64,000 nucleotides of DNA from Paenibacillus terrigena DSM 21567 (GCF_000374845.1 NZ_KB895414.1:682001-746000), one strand, 5' to 3'; positions 17,008-25,973 are shown, counted from the stretch's first letter. Notes: generated by a model from the sequence alone, not told the origin. Made by a program: numbers and translations.

Positions 17008-18102
17008 CTACACCCCTCCCTGCCACACTTCGATAAGCTTATTGAATAGGATTTCATTCCGTTCTCGATCCTTCACCGCAAGCCGGATGTCCGTTTCGCT
17101 GAGCCCTTCATACATAGCACAGCTCCGAATTAATATTCCTTTCAGCCCCAGCTTTGTCTGAAGCTGCTCCGCAGTCCAAGGCTTCGGTAACCGCACGAGG
17201 ATGAAATTCACAAGACTTGGCCAGGTCTGGCAGCCAAATTCCTGTTCCAATCGCTCAATCATGTAATTCCGTTCAATCACCGTCTGTTCTCGCGTTACCG
17301 CCTCATATTCCTCACAATCTACCAAACAGGCTTCCCCAGCCGCTAATGCAAGCCGATTCACGCTCCATGTTACCTGCTTCGATTTTAGCCGATGAATGAG
17401 TGACGGCCCTGCGACCGCATAACCCAACCGCAATCCAGGAATCGCATAGAACTTCGTCATCGAACGAATGAGGATGACATGCGAATATTGCTCCACACAA
17501 GGCAGTAAGGTCGCCTGCCTATCCGGTGCGATGAAATCCATGAACGCTTCATCAATAATCAACATTGTGTCCGTATCAGCCGCGATCGCCGCAAGCTGCT
17601 CCAGCTCTTCGAGATCGTACTGCACACCTGTCGGATTGTTCGGCTGCCCGAGGAAGAGAAGATCCACATCCTGCATCAAGCCTGCAATTTCATTCAGTTC
17701 CGCACGAAACCCCTGTTCCGCATACCCATGGATCCCAATGACCTCCGCACCGAATTTTCGGGACAACTCCGCATATTCGGAGAAACATGGGTAGATCACG
17801 CCAACGCGGCTCGGCGCCATCGCAAGCAATGCGAGTGCCATGCATTCCGCTGCGCCGTTCCCAATGCAGATCATCGATTCATCCACATGCAGCGCTTCCG
17901 ATAACAAAGCCCGCAGCCGCCGATGATCCGGGTCCGGATAATGCACCACATCCCGCAGCTCCTGTTGAACCCTTGCCAGCACATGCTGCGGCGGACCGAG
18001 TGGGTTAATATTTGCGCTATAATCGATGAACGCCCCTCGGTCCACACCAAATACCGCTTGGGCCGTCTCTAAATCTCCCCCATGACCAAACCTTTCAATC
18101 AT
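17008..18102 (-). CDS. cobD: Threonine-phosphate decarboxylase-like PLP enzyme (Salmonella CobD type)
   Basis: 364 residues from ATG 18,102, which has AAAGGA 11 bases upstream; a GTG at 18,132 is an alternative. It is a fold-type I PLP aminotransferase related to HisC. The start FGHGGDL and SANINPLGPP segments are typical of CobD/CobC. GNGAAECM, LGQPNNPTG, IDEAFMDF and the PLP lysine in RSMTKFYAIPGLRLGY are visible. It should make (R)-1-amino-2-propanol O-2-phosphate for CbiB. cbiZ starts within ten bases of its stop. A MITE-like repeat begins 75 bases upstream of the start, so its promoter lies in the short gap, in the repeat or beyond. Confidence 0.88.
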   Translation of the reverse strand: MIERFGHGGDLETAQAVFGVDRGAFIDYSANINPLGPPQHVLARVQQELRDVVHYPDPDHRRLRALLSEALHVDESMICIGNGAAECMALALLAMAPSRVGVIYPCFSEYAELSRKFGAEVIGIHGYAEQGFRAELNEIAGLMQDVDLLFLGQPNNPTGVQYDLEELEQLAAIAADTDTMLIIDEAFMDFIAPDRQATLLPCVEQYSHVILIRSMTKFYAIPGLRLGYAVAGPSLIHRLKSKQVTWSVNRLALAAGEACLVDCEEYEAVTREQTVIERNYMIERLEQEFGCQTWPSLVNFILVRLPKPWTAEQLQTKLGLKGILIRSCAMYEGLSETDIRLAVKDRERNEILFNKLIEVWQGGV

Positions 18103-18176
18103 TTTTTCAATCGTCCTTTCCCCATCGCACACATGTTTATTTCGTTCAAATATAAGAGTCTATAAGTTATAGAGGT

Positions 18177-18460
18177 TGTTCAAAAAGTCAACTTTTGATC
18201 ACGATGTGTTTCAAGTAGCAAATTCGACATCGAATCTTGCGTTCATCCTCGAAGAGCTTACGCTTACGAAGTATGTTTCCTTTGGAAACATTTCAGGTAC
18301 TCATTTAGGTTTTGCCTAAACTCCGTTCCTCCTAAAAGTTTTTCGAAGAAAAACTTGCTACGGGAGCATCGGCTTTCGGATTCACGCAACCTAAGCATAT
18401 GCTTACGATGTCAGTTTTCCGCGAAAACGCTCAGGTGCTGAAAAGCCGACTTTTTGAACA
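18177..18460. mobile_element. MITE-like element, copy 1 (about 284 bp)
   Basis: Terminal inverted repeats TGTTCAAAAAGTC (18,177-18,189) and GACTTTTTGAACA (18,448-18,460) bound a gene-less stretch. Inside are nested short palindromes such as GTTTCC-TTT-GGAAAC, TTTAGGTTTTGCCTAAA and AGTTTTTCGAAGAAAAACT. Much of it aligns, in inverted orientation, with 48,642-48,921. No target duplication was recognised. It stands just upstream of the cobD-cbiZ-cbiB cluster and is not explained by a coding region. Confidence 0.8.
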
Positions 18461-18586
18461 CGCACTTATACGTTCTTATATTTCTCGCTTAAACGCTTCC
18501 CATCCATGTAAGGATCCCGTAGTCGTTTATGCTTGATTATGGGCATGAATGCACCTTGGCGTCAACACTGATTCTGCCTTGATCCT

Positions 18587-18615
18587 TTGTAGATTTTGAC
18601 GAAATAGATTACAAT
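18587..18615 (+). promoter_or_regulatory. Probable sigma-A promoter of lplA
   Basis: TTGTAG (18,587-18,592), a 17-base spacer and TACAAT (18,610-18,615) lie 70 bases before the lipoate ligase start. The rest of 18,461-18,684 shows no gene. Confidence 0.5.
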
Positions 18616-18684
18616 GAATAGTTGAATGAACATTCGTGAAATTTGCAATATTTTCAGAAAAATCGATCTGCTGGAGGGGTACAC

Positions 18685-19686
18685 ATGTTATTTATTGACA
18701 ACCAAGGGATTACCGACCCGACACTCAATCTAGCCATTGAAGAATATGCGCTTCGGCATCTCCCAATGGATGACAGCTACTTGCTGTTCTATATTAATGA
18801 ACCGTCCATTATCATCGGTAAGCATCAGAATACGATTGAAGAGATTAATGCGGAATATGTCAAAGAACATGGCATTCACATCGTACGCCGTTTATCCGGT
18901 GGCGGAGCCGTGTATCACGATCTTGGCAACCTGAACTTCAGCTTCTTGACCAAGGACGATGGACAATCCTTCAACAATTTCAAGAAATTCACCGAGCCTG
19001 TCGTCGATGCCCTTCGCAAGCTTGGCGTCGAGTCCGAACTAACAGGCCGCAATGATATCCAGATCGGCGAGCGTAAAATCTCGGGGAATGCGCAATTTAG
19101 CTCCCGCGGACGTATGTTCAGCCACGGTACATTACTCTTCAACTCCGAAATGGAGAATGTCGCTTCCGCACTGAAAGTGAACGCTGAGAAGATCGCTTCC
19201 AAAGGAACCAAATCGGTTCGCAGCCGCGTCGCGAATATCTCGGAGTTCCTCACCGAGCCGATGACGATCGAACAATTCCGTGCTGAGGTTTTACGCAGCA
19301 TTTTCGGCATGGAGCCAGATCAAGTTCCACAATATCGACTGACCGAGGAAGATTGGGTCAAAATCCGCCAAATCGCGGATGAACGCTACCGTAATTGGGA
19401 TTGGAACTACGGCGAATCGCCAAAATTCAATATCCGCAACTCGAAACGCTTCCCGATTGGCATCGTCGATCTACGTCTTGATGTGGAAGATGGCAACATC
19501 CATGAAATCAAAATTTATGGCGATTTCTTCGCTAAACGTGATATTTCAGAACTCGAAGATCTTCTACGCGGTACTCGATATGAAGAATCCTCTGTTCGCG
19601 CCAAGCTAGAAGGTACAGACATTACGCAATTTTTCGGCAATCTCGAATTCGATGCATTTGTGGGCTTGCTCTTCTTGGAGGCTTAA
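18685..19686 (+). CDS. lplA: Lipoate--protein ligase (LplA/LplJ family)
   Basis: 333 residues from MLFIDNQGIT, chosen because GGAGGGG lies just upstream; an in-frame upstream codon at 18,643 lacks a site. It activates lipoate with ATP and attaches it to E2 and GcvH lipoyl domains. The catalytic region shows RRLSGGGAVYHDLGNLNF, GRNDIQIGERKISGNAQ and SHGTLLF, and a C-terminal accessory domain completes the usual length. A transporter gene follows after eight bases and may be co-transcribed. Confidence 0.93.
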   Translation: MLFIDNQGITDPTLNLAIEEYALRHLPMDDSYLLFYINEPSIIIGKHQNTIEEINAEYVKEHGIHIVRRLSGGGAVYHDLGNLNFSFLTKDDGQSFNNFKKFTEPVVDALRKLGVESELTGRNDIQIGERKISGNAQFSSRGRMFSHGTLLFNSEMENVASALKVNAEKIASKGTKSVRSRVANISEFLTEPMTIEQFRAEVLRSIFGMEPDQVPQYRLTEEDWVKIRQIADERYRNWDWNYGESPKFNIRNSKRFPIGIVDLRLDVEDGNIHEIKIYGDFFAKRDISELEDLLRGTRYEESSVRAKLEGTDITQFFGNLEFDAFVGLLFLEA

Positions 19687-19694
19687 TCCGCACC

Positions 19695-20630
19695 ATGAAA
19701 CGCTCGCTCTTCGCAGATCTGATTCTTCTATCGGTTGCCCTCATCTGGGGGACGACCTTTCTTATTGTGCAGCATGCCGTTCAGGCCTTGCCGCCGCTTG
19801 CTTTTAACGGTATCCGGTTTACAGGGGCCGCACTCTTATTCTTCATCATTCTAATCTTCGTGCATCGAGATTGGTTGATGCGCGTGAACACAAGGTTGCT
19901 CTGGCACGGCTTCGTGCTCGGCGTACTGCTGTTCGGCGGATATGGGTTCCAAACCTACGGCCTCCTATATACGACATCCTCCAATGCAGGATTTATTACG
20001 GGACTCTCCGTCGTTTTGGTTCCCTTCTTCTCGATGTGGTTCCTACGCCAGCGGCTGAACTGGATCGCTTGGCTCAGCGCAGCCGTTGCACTTATCGGCT
20101 TATTCCTGCTCTCCACCGGCGGAGCATCATTATCCATTAATTTCGGAGATCTACTCGTGCTCCTCTGCGCGATTTGCTTCGCATTGCAAATTGTCGCAAC
20201 CGGCCGATATGCCCCGGAACATCCGACACTGCTGCTCGTGACAATTCAACTCGGTACGGTAGGGATTCTCGGCATCATCGGTTCTATTCTACTCGAGGAC
20301 ACGGGGACGATGCAGGATTGGATCCACCTTGCCTCGCAGCCGGAGGTTTTGATGGCACTTGGCATTACCTTGCTGTTCGGTACCGCCTTCGCGTTCTGGG
20401 CACAGACTTACTGTCAGAAATACACGTCTCCAGCGCGCGTCGCGATTATTTTCGCCATGGAGCCCGTGTTCGCAGGCATTACAGGATACATCTGGGGCAA
20501 CGAGAAGCTCGGCGTCACGTCCATTATCGGTTGTATCCTCATGTTCATCAGTATGTTAATCGCAGAGCTGCGTCCCTCAGGGCAGCACGCTTCTGAACCC
20601 TCTGCTGAACGATTGGAACGAGCGAACTAG
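19695..20630 (+). CDS. DMT/EamA-family transporter
   Basis: 311 residues with ten hydrophobic segments in two EamA repeats (about 8-145 and 155-290). The opening ALIWGTTFLIVQ and the second-half GTAFAFWAQTYCQKYTSPAR with MEPVFAGITGY are typical of RhaT/YdcZ-like exporters. Substrates of this group vary (amino acids, metabolites) and cannot be read here. It lies eight bases after lplA. Confidence 0.88.
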   Translation: MKRSLFADLILLSVALIWGTTFLIVQHAVQALPPLAFNGIRFTGAALLFFIILIFVHRDWLMRVNTRLLWHGFVLGVLLFGGYGFQTYGLLYTTSSNAGFITGLSVVLVPFFSMWFLRQRLNWIAWLSAAVALIGLFLLSTGGASLSINFGDLLVLLCAICFALQIVATGRYAPEHPTLLLVTIQLGTVGILGIIGSILLEDTGTMQDWIHLASQPEVLMALGITLLFGTAFAFWAQTYCQKYTSPARVAIIFAMEPVFAGITGYIWGNEKLGVTSIIGCILMFISMLIAELRPSGQHASEPSAERLERAN

Positions 20631-20762
20631 TCATGATTTCACGAAAAGCACCGGACACTGGATCCGCTAAACGCCCCGATTCTAGCCATTTGTGATGACT
20701 TACGGACCGACGTGCTCTTATTGACCCATTCATGAACACTTTATGTGTAAAAAGGAGCGAAT

Positions 20763-20831
20763 AACGGATTCATTGTCCGTTACACCGCAATATAAAGATC
20801 CCATATCCAAAATAACGGACGTACCGTCCGT
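20763..20831. promoter_or_regulatory. Two matched inverted repeats, operator-like
   Basis: AACGGA-N7-TCCGTT at 20,763-20,781 and ACGGACG-TAC-CGTCCGT at 20,815-20,831 share the ACGGA/TCCGT half-site. Their centres are 51 bases apart, near five helical turns. They stand just upstream of the HAD phosphatase gene. No regulator is known from the sequence. Confidence 0.4.
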
Positions 20832-20866
20832 CGGGAGTTGGGATGCTTACTTTAGGAGGTTCCACC

Positions 20867-21661
20867 ATGTACAAACTTATCGCGATCGATGTAGATGACA
20901 CACTCATCAATGATGATAAAATCGTGACCGAGGCGACCCAACTCGCCCTCGAGCAAGCGATTGCGCAAGGCGTGACGGTCACACTCGCAACAGGACGCAT
21001 GTATGCGTCCGCGCAGGCCATCGCCCGCCAAATCGGGATGAACGTACCATTGATTACCTATCAAGGTTCCTTGGTCAAAAACTTACTGGACGGTCACGTA
21101 TTATATGAGCGCAGCGTGCCGCAAGATGCCGCGCGCCGCATTCTCCAATATTCCGAAGCGCATGGGCTGCATTTGCAGCTCTATATTGATGACCAACTCT
21201 ATGTGCAAGTAGATAACGAGAAGACGCAATCGTATGCGGGACTCTCCAAAATCCCTTACATCGTCGAGCCCGACTTCAGCAAATTGATCGATCAACCTTC
21301 TACCAAAATGCTCATCATCGATGAGCCAGATTACCTGGATGAAGTCGCTGTGAAGCTTCGCGACATGTTAGGCGATCAAGTGCACATCACGAAGTCCAAG
21401 CCGCATTTCCTCGAGATCATGCACAAAGAAGGTACCAAAGGCCACGCGCTCACGTATCTCGCTGAGCATTTTGACTGCGACCTCTCCGAAGTCATGGCGA
21501 TCGGCGATGCTTGGAACGACCGTGAAATGCTTGAGGTAGCTGGACTTGGGGTAGCCATGGGCAATGCAGTCCCATCCCTCAAAGAAATCGCCGATGAAAT
21601 CACCCTCTCGAACAATGAAGACGGCGTGGCGCACATCATTCGCAAGTATATCTTGAACTAG
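20867..21661 (+). CDS. Cof-type HAD-superfamily phosphatase
   Basis: 264 residues from MYKLIAIDVDD, preceded by AGGAGG; an earlier in-frame methionine at 20,843 lacks a ribosome site. The HAD motifs are IDVDDTLIND (I), the lysine of KGHALTYLAEHF (III) and GDAWNDREMLEVAGLGVAMGNA-type motif IV with the Cof/YwpJ order. A C2B cap sits between. The family dephosphorylates sugar phosphates, FMN or PLP in the cytosol. It ends at a shared terminator facing nrdG. Confidence 0.9.
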   Translation: MYKLIAIDVDDTLINDDKIVTEATQLALEQAIAQGVTVTLATGRMYASAQAIARQIGMNVPLITYQGSLVKNLLDGHVLYERSVPQDAARRILQYSEAHGLHLQLYIDDQLYVQVDNEKTQSYAGLSKIPYIVEPDFSKLIDQPSTKMLIIDEPDYLDEVAVKLRDMLGDQVHITKSKPHFLEIMHKEGTKGHALTYLAEHFDCDLSEVMAIGDAWNDREMLEVAGLGVAMGNAVPSLKEIADEITLSNNEDGVAHIIRKYILN

Positions 21662-21675
21662 CTAGTACACGTGAT

Positions 21676-21726
21676 AAAGCCCTCCCGTTGTCGCAACACT
21701 GAAATGTTGATGACACGAGAGGGCTT
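21676..21726. terminator. Bidirectional intrinsic terminator
   Basis: AAGCCCTC and GAGGGCTT arms, with further pairing inside (GTTGTC/GATGACAC), lie between the convergent HAD and nrdG genes. Confidence 0.7.
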
Positions 21727-21736
21727 CTTATTTTAT

Positions 21737-22210
21737 TTACCTTCGAATCGCATCCATCAACACTGCTTTTGAGAGCAGTCTCTGATTCCGACTCCCCCGA
21801 AAAGCAAGCGTGATATCCCGCTCCGCGAGCATAAAAGGACCATCTACCAGCATATCGCATTCCTCTAAGAGCAATCGCTGTTCGGCCGTTCCATGCTCAA
21901 GCAGCTGTTCTAACGTGTAGCCCGTGTAGACCCATAAGTTCTTGCCCATTCGTTTCACTTCGCGTGCTAGCAGATAAGCTTCCTCGGCTTGCGCGAACGG
22001 ATCGCCCCCTGAGAAGGTCACATCCGATATCGGATTGCTCACAATCTCATCGGCAGCTTCCGCAATCGTCATTTCGGTTCCATTCGCCATTCGCCAGCTC
22101 TGGGGGTTATGACATCCAGGACAATGATGCGGACAGCCTGCGAAGAACAGCACCGTCCGCAATCCTTCACCATCCACGACGGAATCATGAATGATATTCA
22201 TCATTTTCAT
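21737..22210 (-). CDS. nrdG: Anaerobic ribonucleotide reductase activating protein
   Basis: 157 residues, a radical-SAM enzyme. The [4Fe-4S] cysteines are in GCPHHCPGCHNP (CxxxCxxC), followed by FSGGDPF for SAM binding. It generates the glycyl radical on NrdD under anoxic conditions. ATG overlaps the nrdD stop (ATGA), so the two are translated together. Confidence 0.95.
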   Translation of the reverse strand: MKMMNIIHDSVVDGEGLRTVLFFAGCPHHCPGCHNPQSWRMANGTEMTIAEAADEIVSNPISDVTFSGGDPFAQAEEAYLLAREVKRMGKNLWVYTGYTLEQLLEHGTAEQRLLLEECDMLVDGPFMLAERDITLAFRGSRNQRLLSKAVLMDAIRR

Positions 22211-24054
22211 GTATGCTTCACCCGGTCCGACTCTTCCGCCTTCTTGGCTGAATTCCAGCGGGACAATGCGCCGACCAGGTACCCCGTAATGCGGCGAATC
22301 CTTTCAATGTCCGCTTCATCTGTCGCTCCGCAAGATGGGCATGCTTCATGAATGATTCCCGAATATCCACATGGTTTGCAGCGATCGACCGGATGATTAA
22401 TCGATCCATAGCCAATCCCTTCGCGGTGCATCGTACGAACGAGTGCATCGATTGCAGCGGTATTGTGTCGCAGCGACCCGTCGCATTCCACATACGTAAT
22501 ATGCCCGGCATTGCATGCGGCATGGAACGGCGCCTCTTTACGAATTTTATCGACTGCCTTCAATTTGTAATAGACCGGCACATGGAAGCTGTTCGTATAG
22601 TACGACCGATCTGTAATTCCAGGCAGCTTGCCGAACCGCGCACGATCTTCACCTACGAACTTACCCGATAACCCTTCTGCTGGCGTTGCGAGGAGCGAAT
22701 AATTCAATTGATATTGCTCCAACGCTTGATCCATCTTCTCACGCATATAGCGTACAATCGAGAGACCCAGCTCCCATGACTCATCACTCTCGCCATGATG
22801 CTGTCCACGAAGCGCTACGAGTGCCTCTGCGAGTCCAATAAACCCTAGACTAAGCGTCCCCTGCTTCAGCACCTGCTCCAGCGTATCGTCCATCTGAAGC
22901 TTCTCCCCGCCGCGCCAGACGCCTTGGGCATATAAGAAGCGGAAGTTCGCCGCTTTTTTCTTGCATTGATAGAGATAGCGGTCATAGAGCTGCTCAATCC
23001 CCACTTGCATCACGTGATCCAATCGACGCCAGAAATCTTCCAGATCCGTACTCAGTAGTGCCAGCCGAACCAAATTCACCGTCGAGAAGGAGAGATTCCC
23101 GCGCCCAATACTCGTCTCTTCGCCATGGATGTTCCCCATCACCCGAGTACGGCATCCCATGTAAGCCACTTCGCTCTCCGGTGTTCCGTTCAGATATTGC
23201 GTATTAAATGGTGCATCCAAGAAGCTGAAATTCGGGAACAGCCGCTCACTCGTCGTCTCTAGCGCCAATTGATAGAGATCATGATTCGGATCACCTGGAT
23301 TGAAATTGACGCCTTCTTTGACCTTGAACACCTGAATCGGGAAAATCGGCGTCTCGCCGTGTCCTAGTCCTGCCTTGGTTGCGCGCAGCAAGCTTCGCGT
23401 CAGCATACGCCCTTCTCGCGATATATCGGTGCCATAATTGACCGAAATGAACGGCACTTGTCCACCCCCACGCGAATGCATGCTATTCGCATTATGTACG
23501 AAAGCTTCACATGCTTGATACGTATCTCGTTCCGTCTCCAGCCACGCCTGCTCCTCGCACTGCTCTATTGTAAAAGTCGTCGGATAGCTCTGAATTCGTG
23601 CGAGATTCCGTTCATAGGTTCGTGTTATATATGGCGCCAGATCATAATCGAACATCGGATAGGCTTGTCCCCCATGCTGCATATTTTGATTCGATTGGAG
23701 AATGATCGAAGATAGTGCCATCGCACTCTTAATGTCCCGCGGTGAACGCATATGCCCATGTCCTGTATTGAATCCCGAAGCCAATAACTGCCCGAGTGGG
23801 ATTTGACAACATGTCGTCGTTCCGGTCGCCATGAAGTCCGCATCATGGACATAGAGTAGATTCTCATCCACCATCGCATGTGCTTCTGCAGATAATAGAT
23901 GCTGTTTCATATACCATTTACTGCTCTCGGAAGCGAGCTTCGCCATCTGCCCCATCGGAGAGCGTCCATCCATATTCGCATTCTCCTGCAAAATATCGCT
24001 ATTCTCCTCCCCGAAAATAGCTTCAAAATGGTTATCTAAATGATGTGATTTCAT
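22207..24054 (-). CDS. nrdD: Anaerobic (class III) ribonucleoside-triphosphate reductase
   Basis: 615 residues. It reduces NTPs to dNTPs without oxygen using a glycyl radical. The protein opens with LQENANMDG and YMKQHLLSAEAH, which correspond to about residue 115 of the E. coli enzyme. The N-terminal ATP-cone is therefore absent and activity control by dATP may differ. Conserved parts are GCRTRVMG, LSLGFIGLAEAL and TDRSYYTNSFHVPV. The zinc site CKPCGYSG...CPSCGA and the radical glycine in RRITGYLVG close the chain. GGAG precedes the ATG, and paired NrdR-like boxes lie just upstream. Confidence 0.95.
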   Translation of the reverse strand: MKSHHLDNHFEAIFGEENSDILQENANMDGRSPMGQMAKLASESSKWYMKQHLLSAEAHAMVDENLLYVHDADFMATGTTTCCQIPLGQLLASGFNTGHGHMRSPRDIKSAMALSSIILQSNQNMQHGGQAYPMFDYDLAPYITRTYERNLARIQSYPTTFTIEQCEEQAWLETERDTYQACEAFVHNANSMHSRGGGQVPFISVNYGTDISREGRMLTRSLLRATKAGLGHGETPIFPIQVFKVKEGVNFNPGDPNHDLYQLALETTSERLFPNFSFLDAPFNTQYLNGTPESEVAYMGCRTRVMGNIHGEETSIGRGNLSFSTVNLVRLALLSTDLEDFWRRLDHVMQVGIEQLYDRYLYQCKKKAANFRFLYAQGVWRGGEKLQMDDTLEQVLKQGTLSLGFIGLAEALVALRGQHHGESDESWELGLSIVRYMREKMDQALEQYQLNYSLLATPAEGLSGKFVGEDRARFGKLPGITDRSYYTNSFHVPVYYKLKAVDKIRKEAPFHAACNAGHITYVECDGSLRHNTAAIDALVRTMHREGIGYGSINHPVDRCKPCGYSGIIHEACPSCGATDEADIERIRRITGYLVGALSRWNSAKKAEESDRVKHT

Positions 24055-24071
24055 AGTCTCCGTCCTTATCC

Positions 24072-24120
24072 CTACAAGATATAGTTGATATTTACGGATT
24101 TTACTACGAGATATAGATTT
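24072..24120 (-). promoter_or_regulatory. Paired NrdR-like boxes upstream of nrdDG
   Basis: On the minus strand the two sites read ACTATATCTTGTAG (about 24,072-24,086) and TCTATATCTCGTAG (about 24,104-24,118). They are 32 bases apart, three helical turns, as is usual for tandem NrdR boxes. NrdR represses ribonucleotide reductase operons in many bacteria. Confidence 0.65.
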
Positions 24121-24165
24121 TCACTGTGACTATTCGCACTACTCCAAATCGTTCCCAAGACGCAG

Positions 24166-24209
24166 CGAAGCGCCTCTCGCCCGTTACTGACAGGGCTGGA
24201 AGCGCTTCG
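24166..24209. terminator. Stem-loop after the GH35 gene
   Basis: CGAAGCGC and GCGCTTCG arms with inner GCCC/GGGC pairing lie just downstream of the beta-galactosidase stop. No strong T-tract follows on the minus strand, so termination is likely but not certain. Confidence 0.45.
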
Positions 24210-24215
24210 TAAAAA

Positions 24216-25973
24216 TTAATTTTTCGTCGATGCTAAAATAGGCTGATCTGTGAACTCAAGTTCGGATTGTCCGGAAGGGTGAAGCTCAAGCACCACGATT
24301 TCATTCTCGCCTTGACGCAATAGCGGAGCCGGGATATAGAGCGTCTGCTGCGGTCCGCGATTCCAGTAGCGTCCGATGTTGAAGCCATTCACATACACGA
24401 CGCCTTTCTTCCAGTCTTCCATCTGCAAGAACGTATCGGCTGGCGCGCCTTCAATGTTCAGGACTGCACGATGGAAGGTTGGTTCATTCGATAACGACTC
24501 GGTTCCATAGGCAATTCCTTCCGCATTATCGAGCGGTAAGCAATAAGTCGTCCATCCGAACAAGAATTGGTAACCGTGGCGTACGCCTTCCGTGATCCCC
24601 TTACGGTCCATCATGTACGGGCCATAATTGATTCGGCCCATATTCTCAAGGATGATTCGCAGCTTCGCACCGCCTTCAGGCACCGAGAAGGCAACTTTCT
24701 TCGAGGCATCCCAACGCTCGATCACGCCCATATATTGATCATCCAGGAAGACAATCGCACGGTCATGACAATCCTGAATCGTGAGCTCGCTCTCGCCGCG
24801 TGGCCCGGAAATGAAAGTCTCGTAGACGATAAAGCCATCATTTTGGCCTAACGCTTCCATCGTCTCCGGCGCTGCGGTCTGAATCGGCGTCGAAATTCGG
24901 TTCAACTGCGCGAAGAAGCCAGCCGTCTCTTGAATCGCAACTTTGCCATAAGCCGCCTTCGCAATTGGCGCAGGCAGTTCAAGCTCAGGAAGATCGACAT
25001 ATTTTCCGACAACTTCTCTGACTTTGAAATATTTCTCCGTCGGTTCGCCGGACTCATTCAGCGACACATCGTAATCGTAGCTCGTAATTGTAGGATCGTA
25101 CTTGTCGCCGCAGTTTGCCCCGCTCGTAAATCCGAAGTTCGTGCCGCCGTGGAACATGTAGAAGTTCACCGATGCGCCTTGGCTGAGCATCTCTTCTAAA
25201 TTCGCCGCGGCATCATCCGCATCGCGCGTATGGTGTTCTTCGCCCCAATGGTCGAACCAACCGTTCCAATATTCCATACACATGAGCGGTCCTTCTGGCT
25301 GATACTTACGCAGCTCCTCGAATGCCTCCTTCGAACGAGAGCCGAAGTTGACCGTCTCCAGCACCCCAGGAACCATACCACCTTGCAGCATGAAGTCGCC
25401 AGGACCGTCCGACGTGAACAGAAGCACGTCGATGCCGCGCTGAATCATCGATTGCTGCAGATGTACAAGATAAGACGTGTCATTGCCGTAGCTGCCATAT
25501 TCATTTTCGATTTGCATCGCAATGATCGGTCCGCCGTTCGTAATGAGAAGCGGCTTCAGGATCGGAAGCAAGACATCATAGTACGCATCCACGTGATCTA
25601 GGAAAGGCTTGTGATTGCAGCGGATTTTCATCCCTGGTTCTGCAAGCAGCCATGCCGGCAATCCGCCGAACTCCCACTCAGCGCAAATATATGGACTCGG
25701 ACGCACGATCACATGCAGCCCAATTTCGCCTGCCGTGCGGATGAATCCTGCCACATCCGCCATGCCATCGAAGCGGAATTCCCCTTTTTTCGGCTCATGG
25801 AAGTTCCATGGAATGTAAGTCTCCACCGTGTTGAAGCCGCAGGCTTTCAATTTAAGTAACCGATCCCGCCAATATTCCGGCACCACGCGGAAGTAATGGA
25901 TTGCTCCTGATAGAAGGCGAATCGGTTCGCCGTTTAGCACAAAATCATTCTTTTTGACGATAAACTCTCCCAT
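24216..25973 (-). CDS. Beta-galactosidase, glycoside hydrolase family 35
   Basis: 585 residues without a signal peptide, so intracellular. The TIM barrel spans about 8-325. The acid/base is in MQIENEYG (Glu158) and the nucleophile in MCMEYWNGWF (Glu234). Other GH35 marks are LSGAIHYFRV, YIPWNFHEP, RPSPYICAEWEFGGLP and MFHGGTNFGFTSGA. Beta-sandwich domains follow, with YVNGFNIGRYWNRGPQQTLY near the end. It should remove terminal beta-galactose from short oligosaccharides. GAGGTGG precedes the ATG. An AraC regulator diverges from it and may control it. Confidence 0.95.
   Translation of the reverse strand: MGEFIVKKNDFVLNGEPIRLLSGAIHYFRVVPEYWRDRLLKLKACGFNTVETYIPWNFHEPKKGEFRFDGMADVAGFIRTAGEIGLHVIVRPSPYICAEWEFGGLPAWLLAEPGMKIRCNHKPFLDHVDAYYDVLLPILKPLLITNGGPIIAMQIENEYGSYGNDTSYLVHLQQSMIQRGIDVLLFTSDGPGDFMLQGGMVPGVLETVNFGSRSKEAFEELRKYQPEGPLMCMEYWNGWFDHWGEEHHTRDADDAAANLEEMLSQGASVNFYMFHGGTNFGFTSGANCGDKYDPTITSYDYDVSLNESGEPTEKYFKVREVVGKYVDLPELELPAPIAKAAYGKVAIQETAGFFAQLNRISTPIQTAAPETMEALGQNDGFIVYETFISGPRGESELTIQDCHDRAIVFLDDQYMGVIERWDASKKVAFSVPEGGAKLRIILENMGRINYGPYMMDRKGITEGVRHGYQFLFGWTTYCLPLDNAEGIAYGTESLSNEPTFHRAVLNIEGAPADTFLQMEDWKKGVVYVNGFNIGRYWNRGPQQTLYIPAPLLRQGENEIVVLELHPSGQSELEFTDQPILASTKN

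Noticed and set aside
16287-17036. Plus-strand frame of about 250 codons opposite cbiZ
   Set aside because: It is antisense to a recognisable CbiZ and arises from the high GC content of that gene.
18103-18642. Second cobalamin riboswitch before the cobD-cbiZ-cbiB cluster
   Set aside because: No B12 box or aptamer core was found; the gap holds the MITE-like repeat instead.
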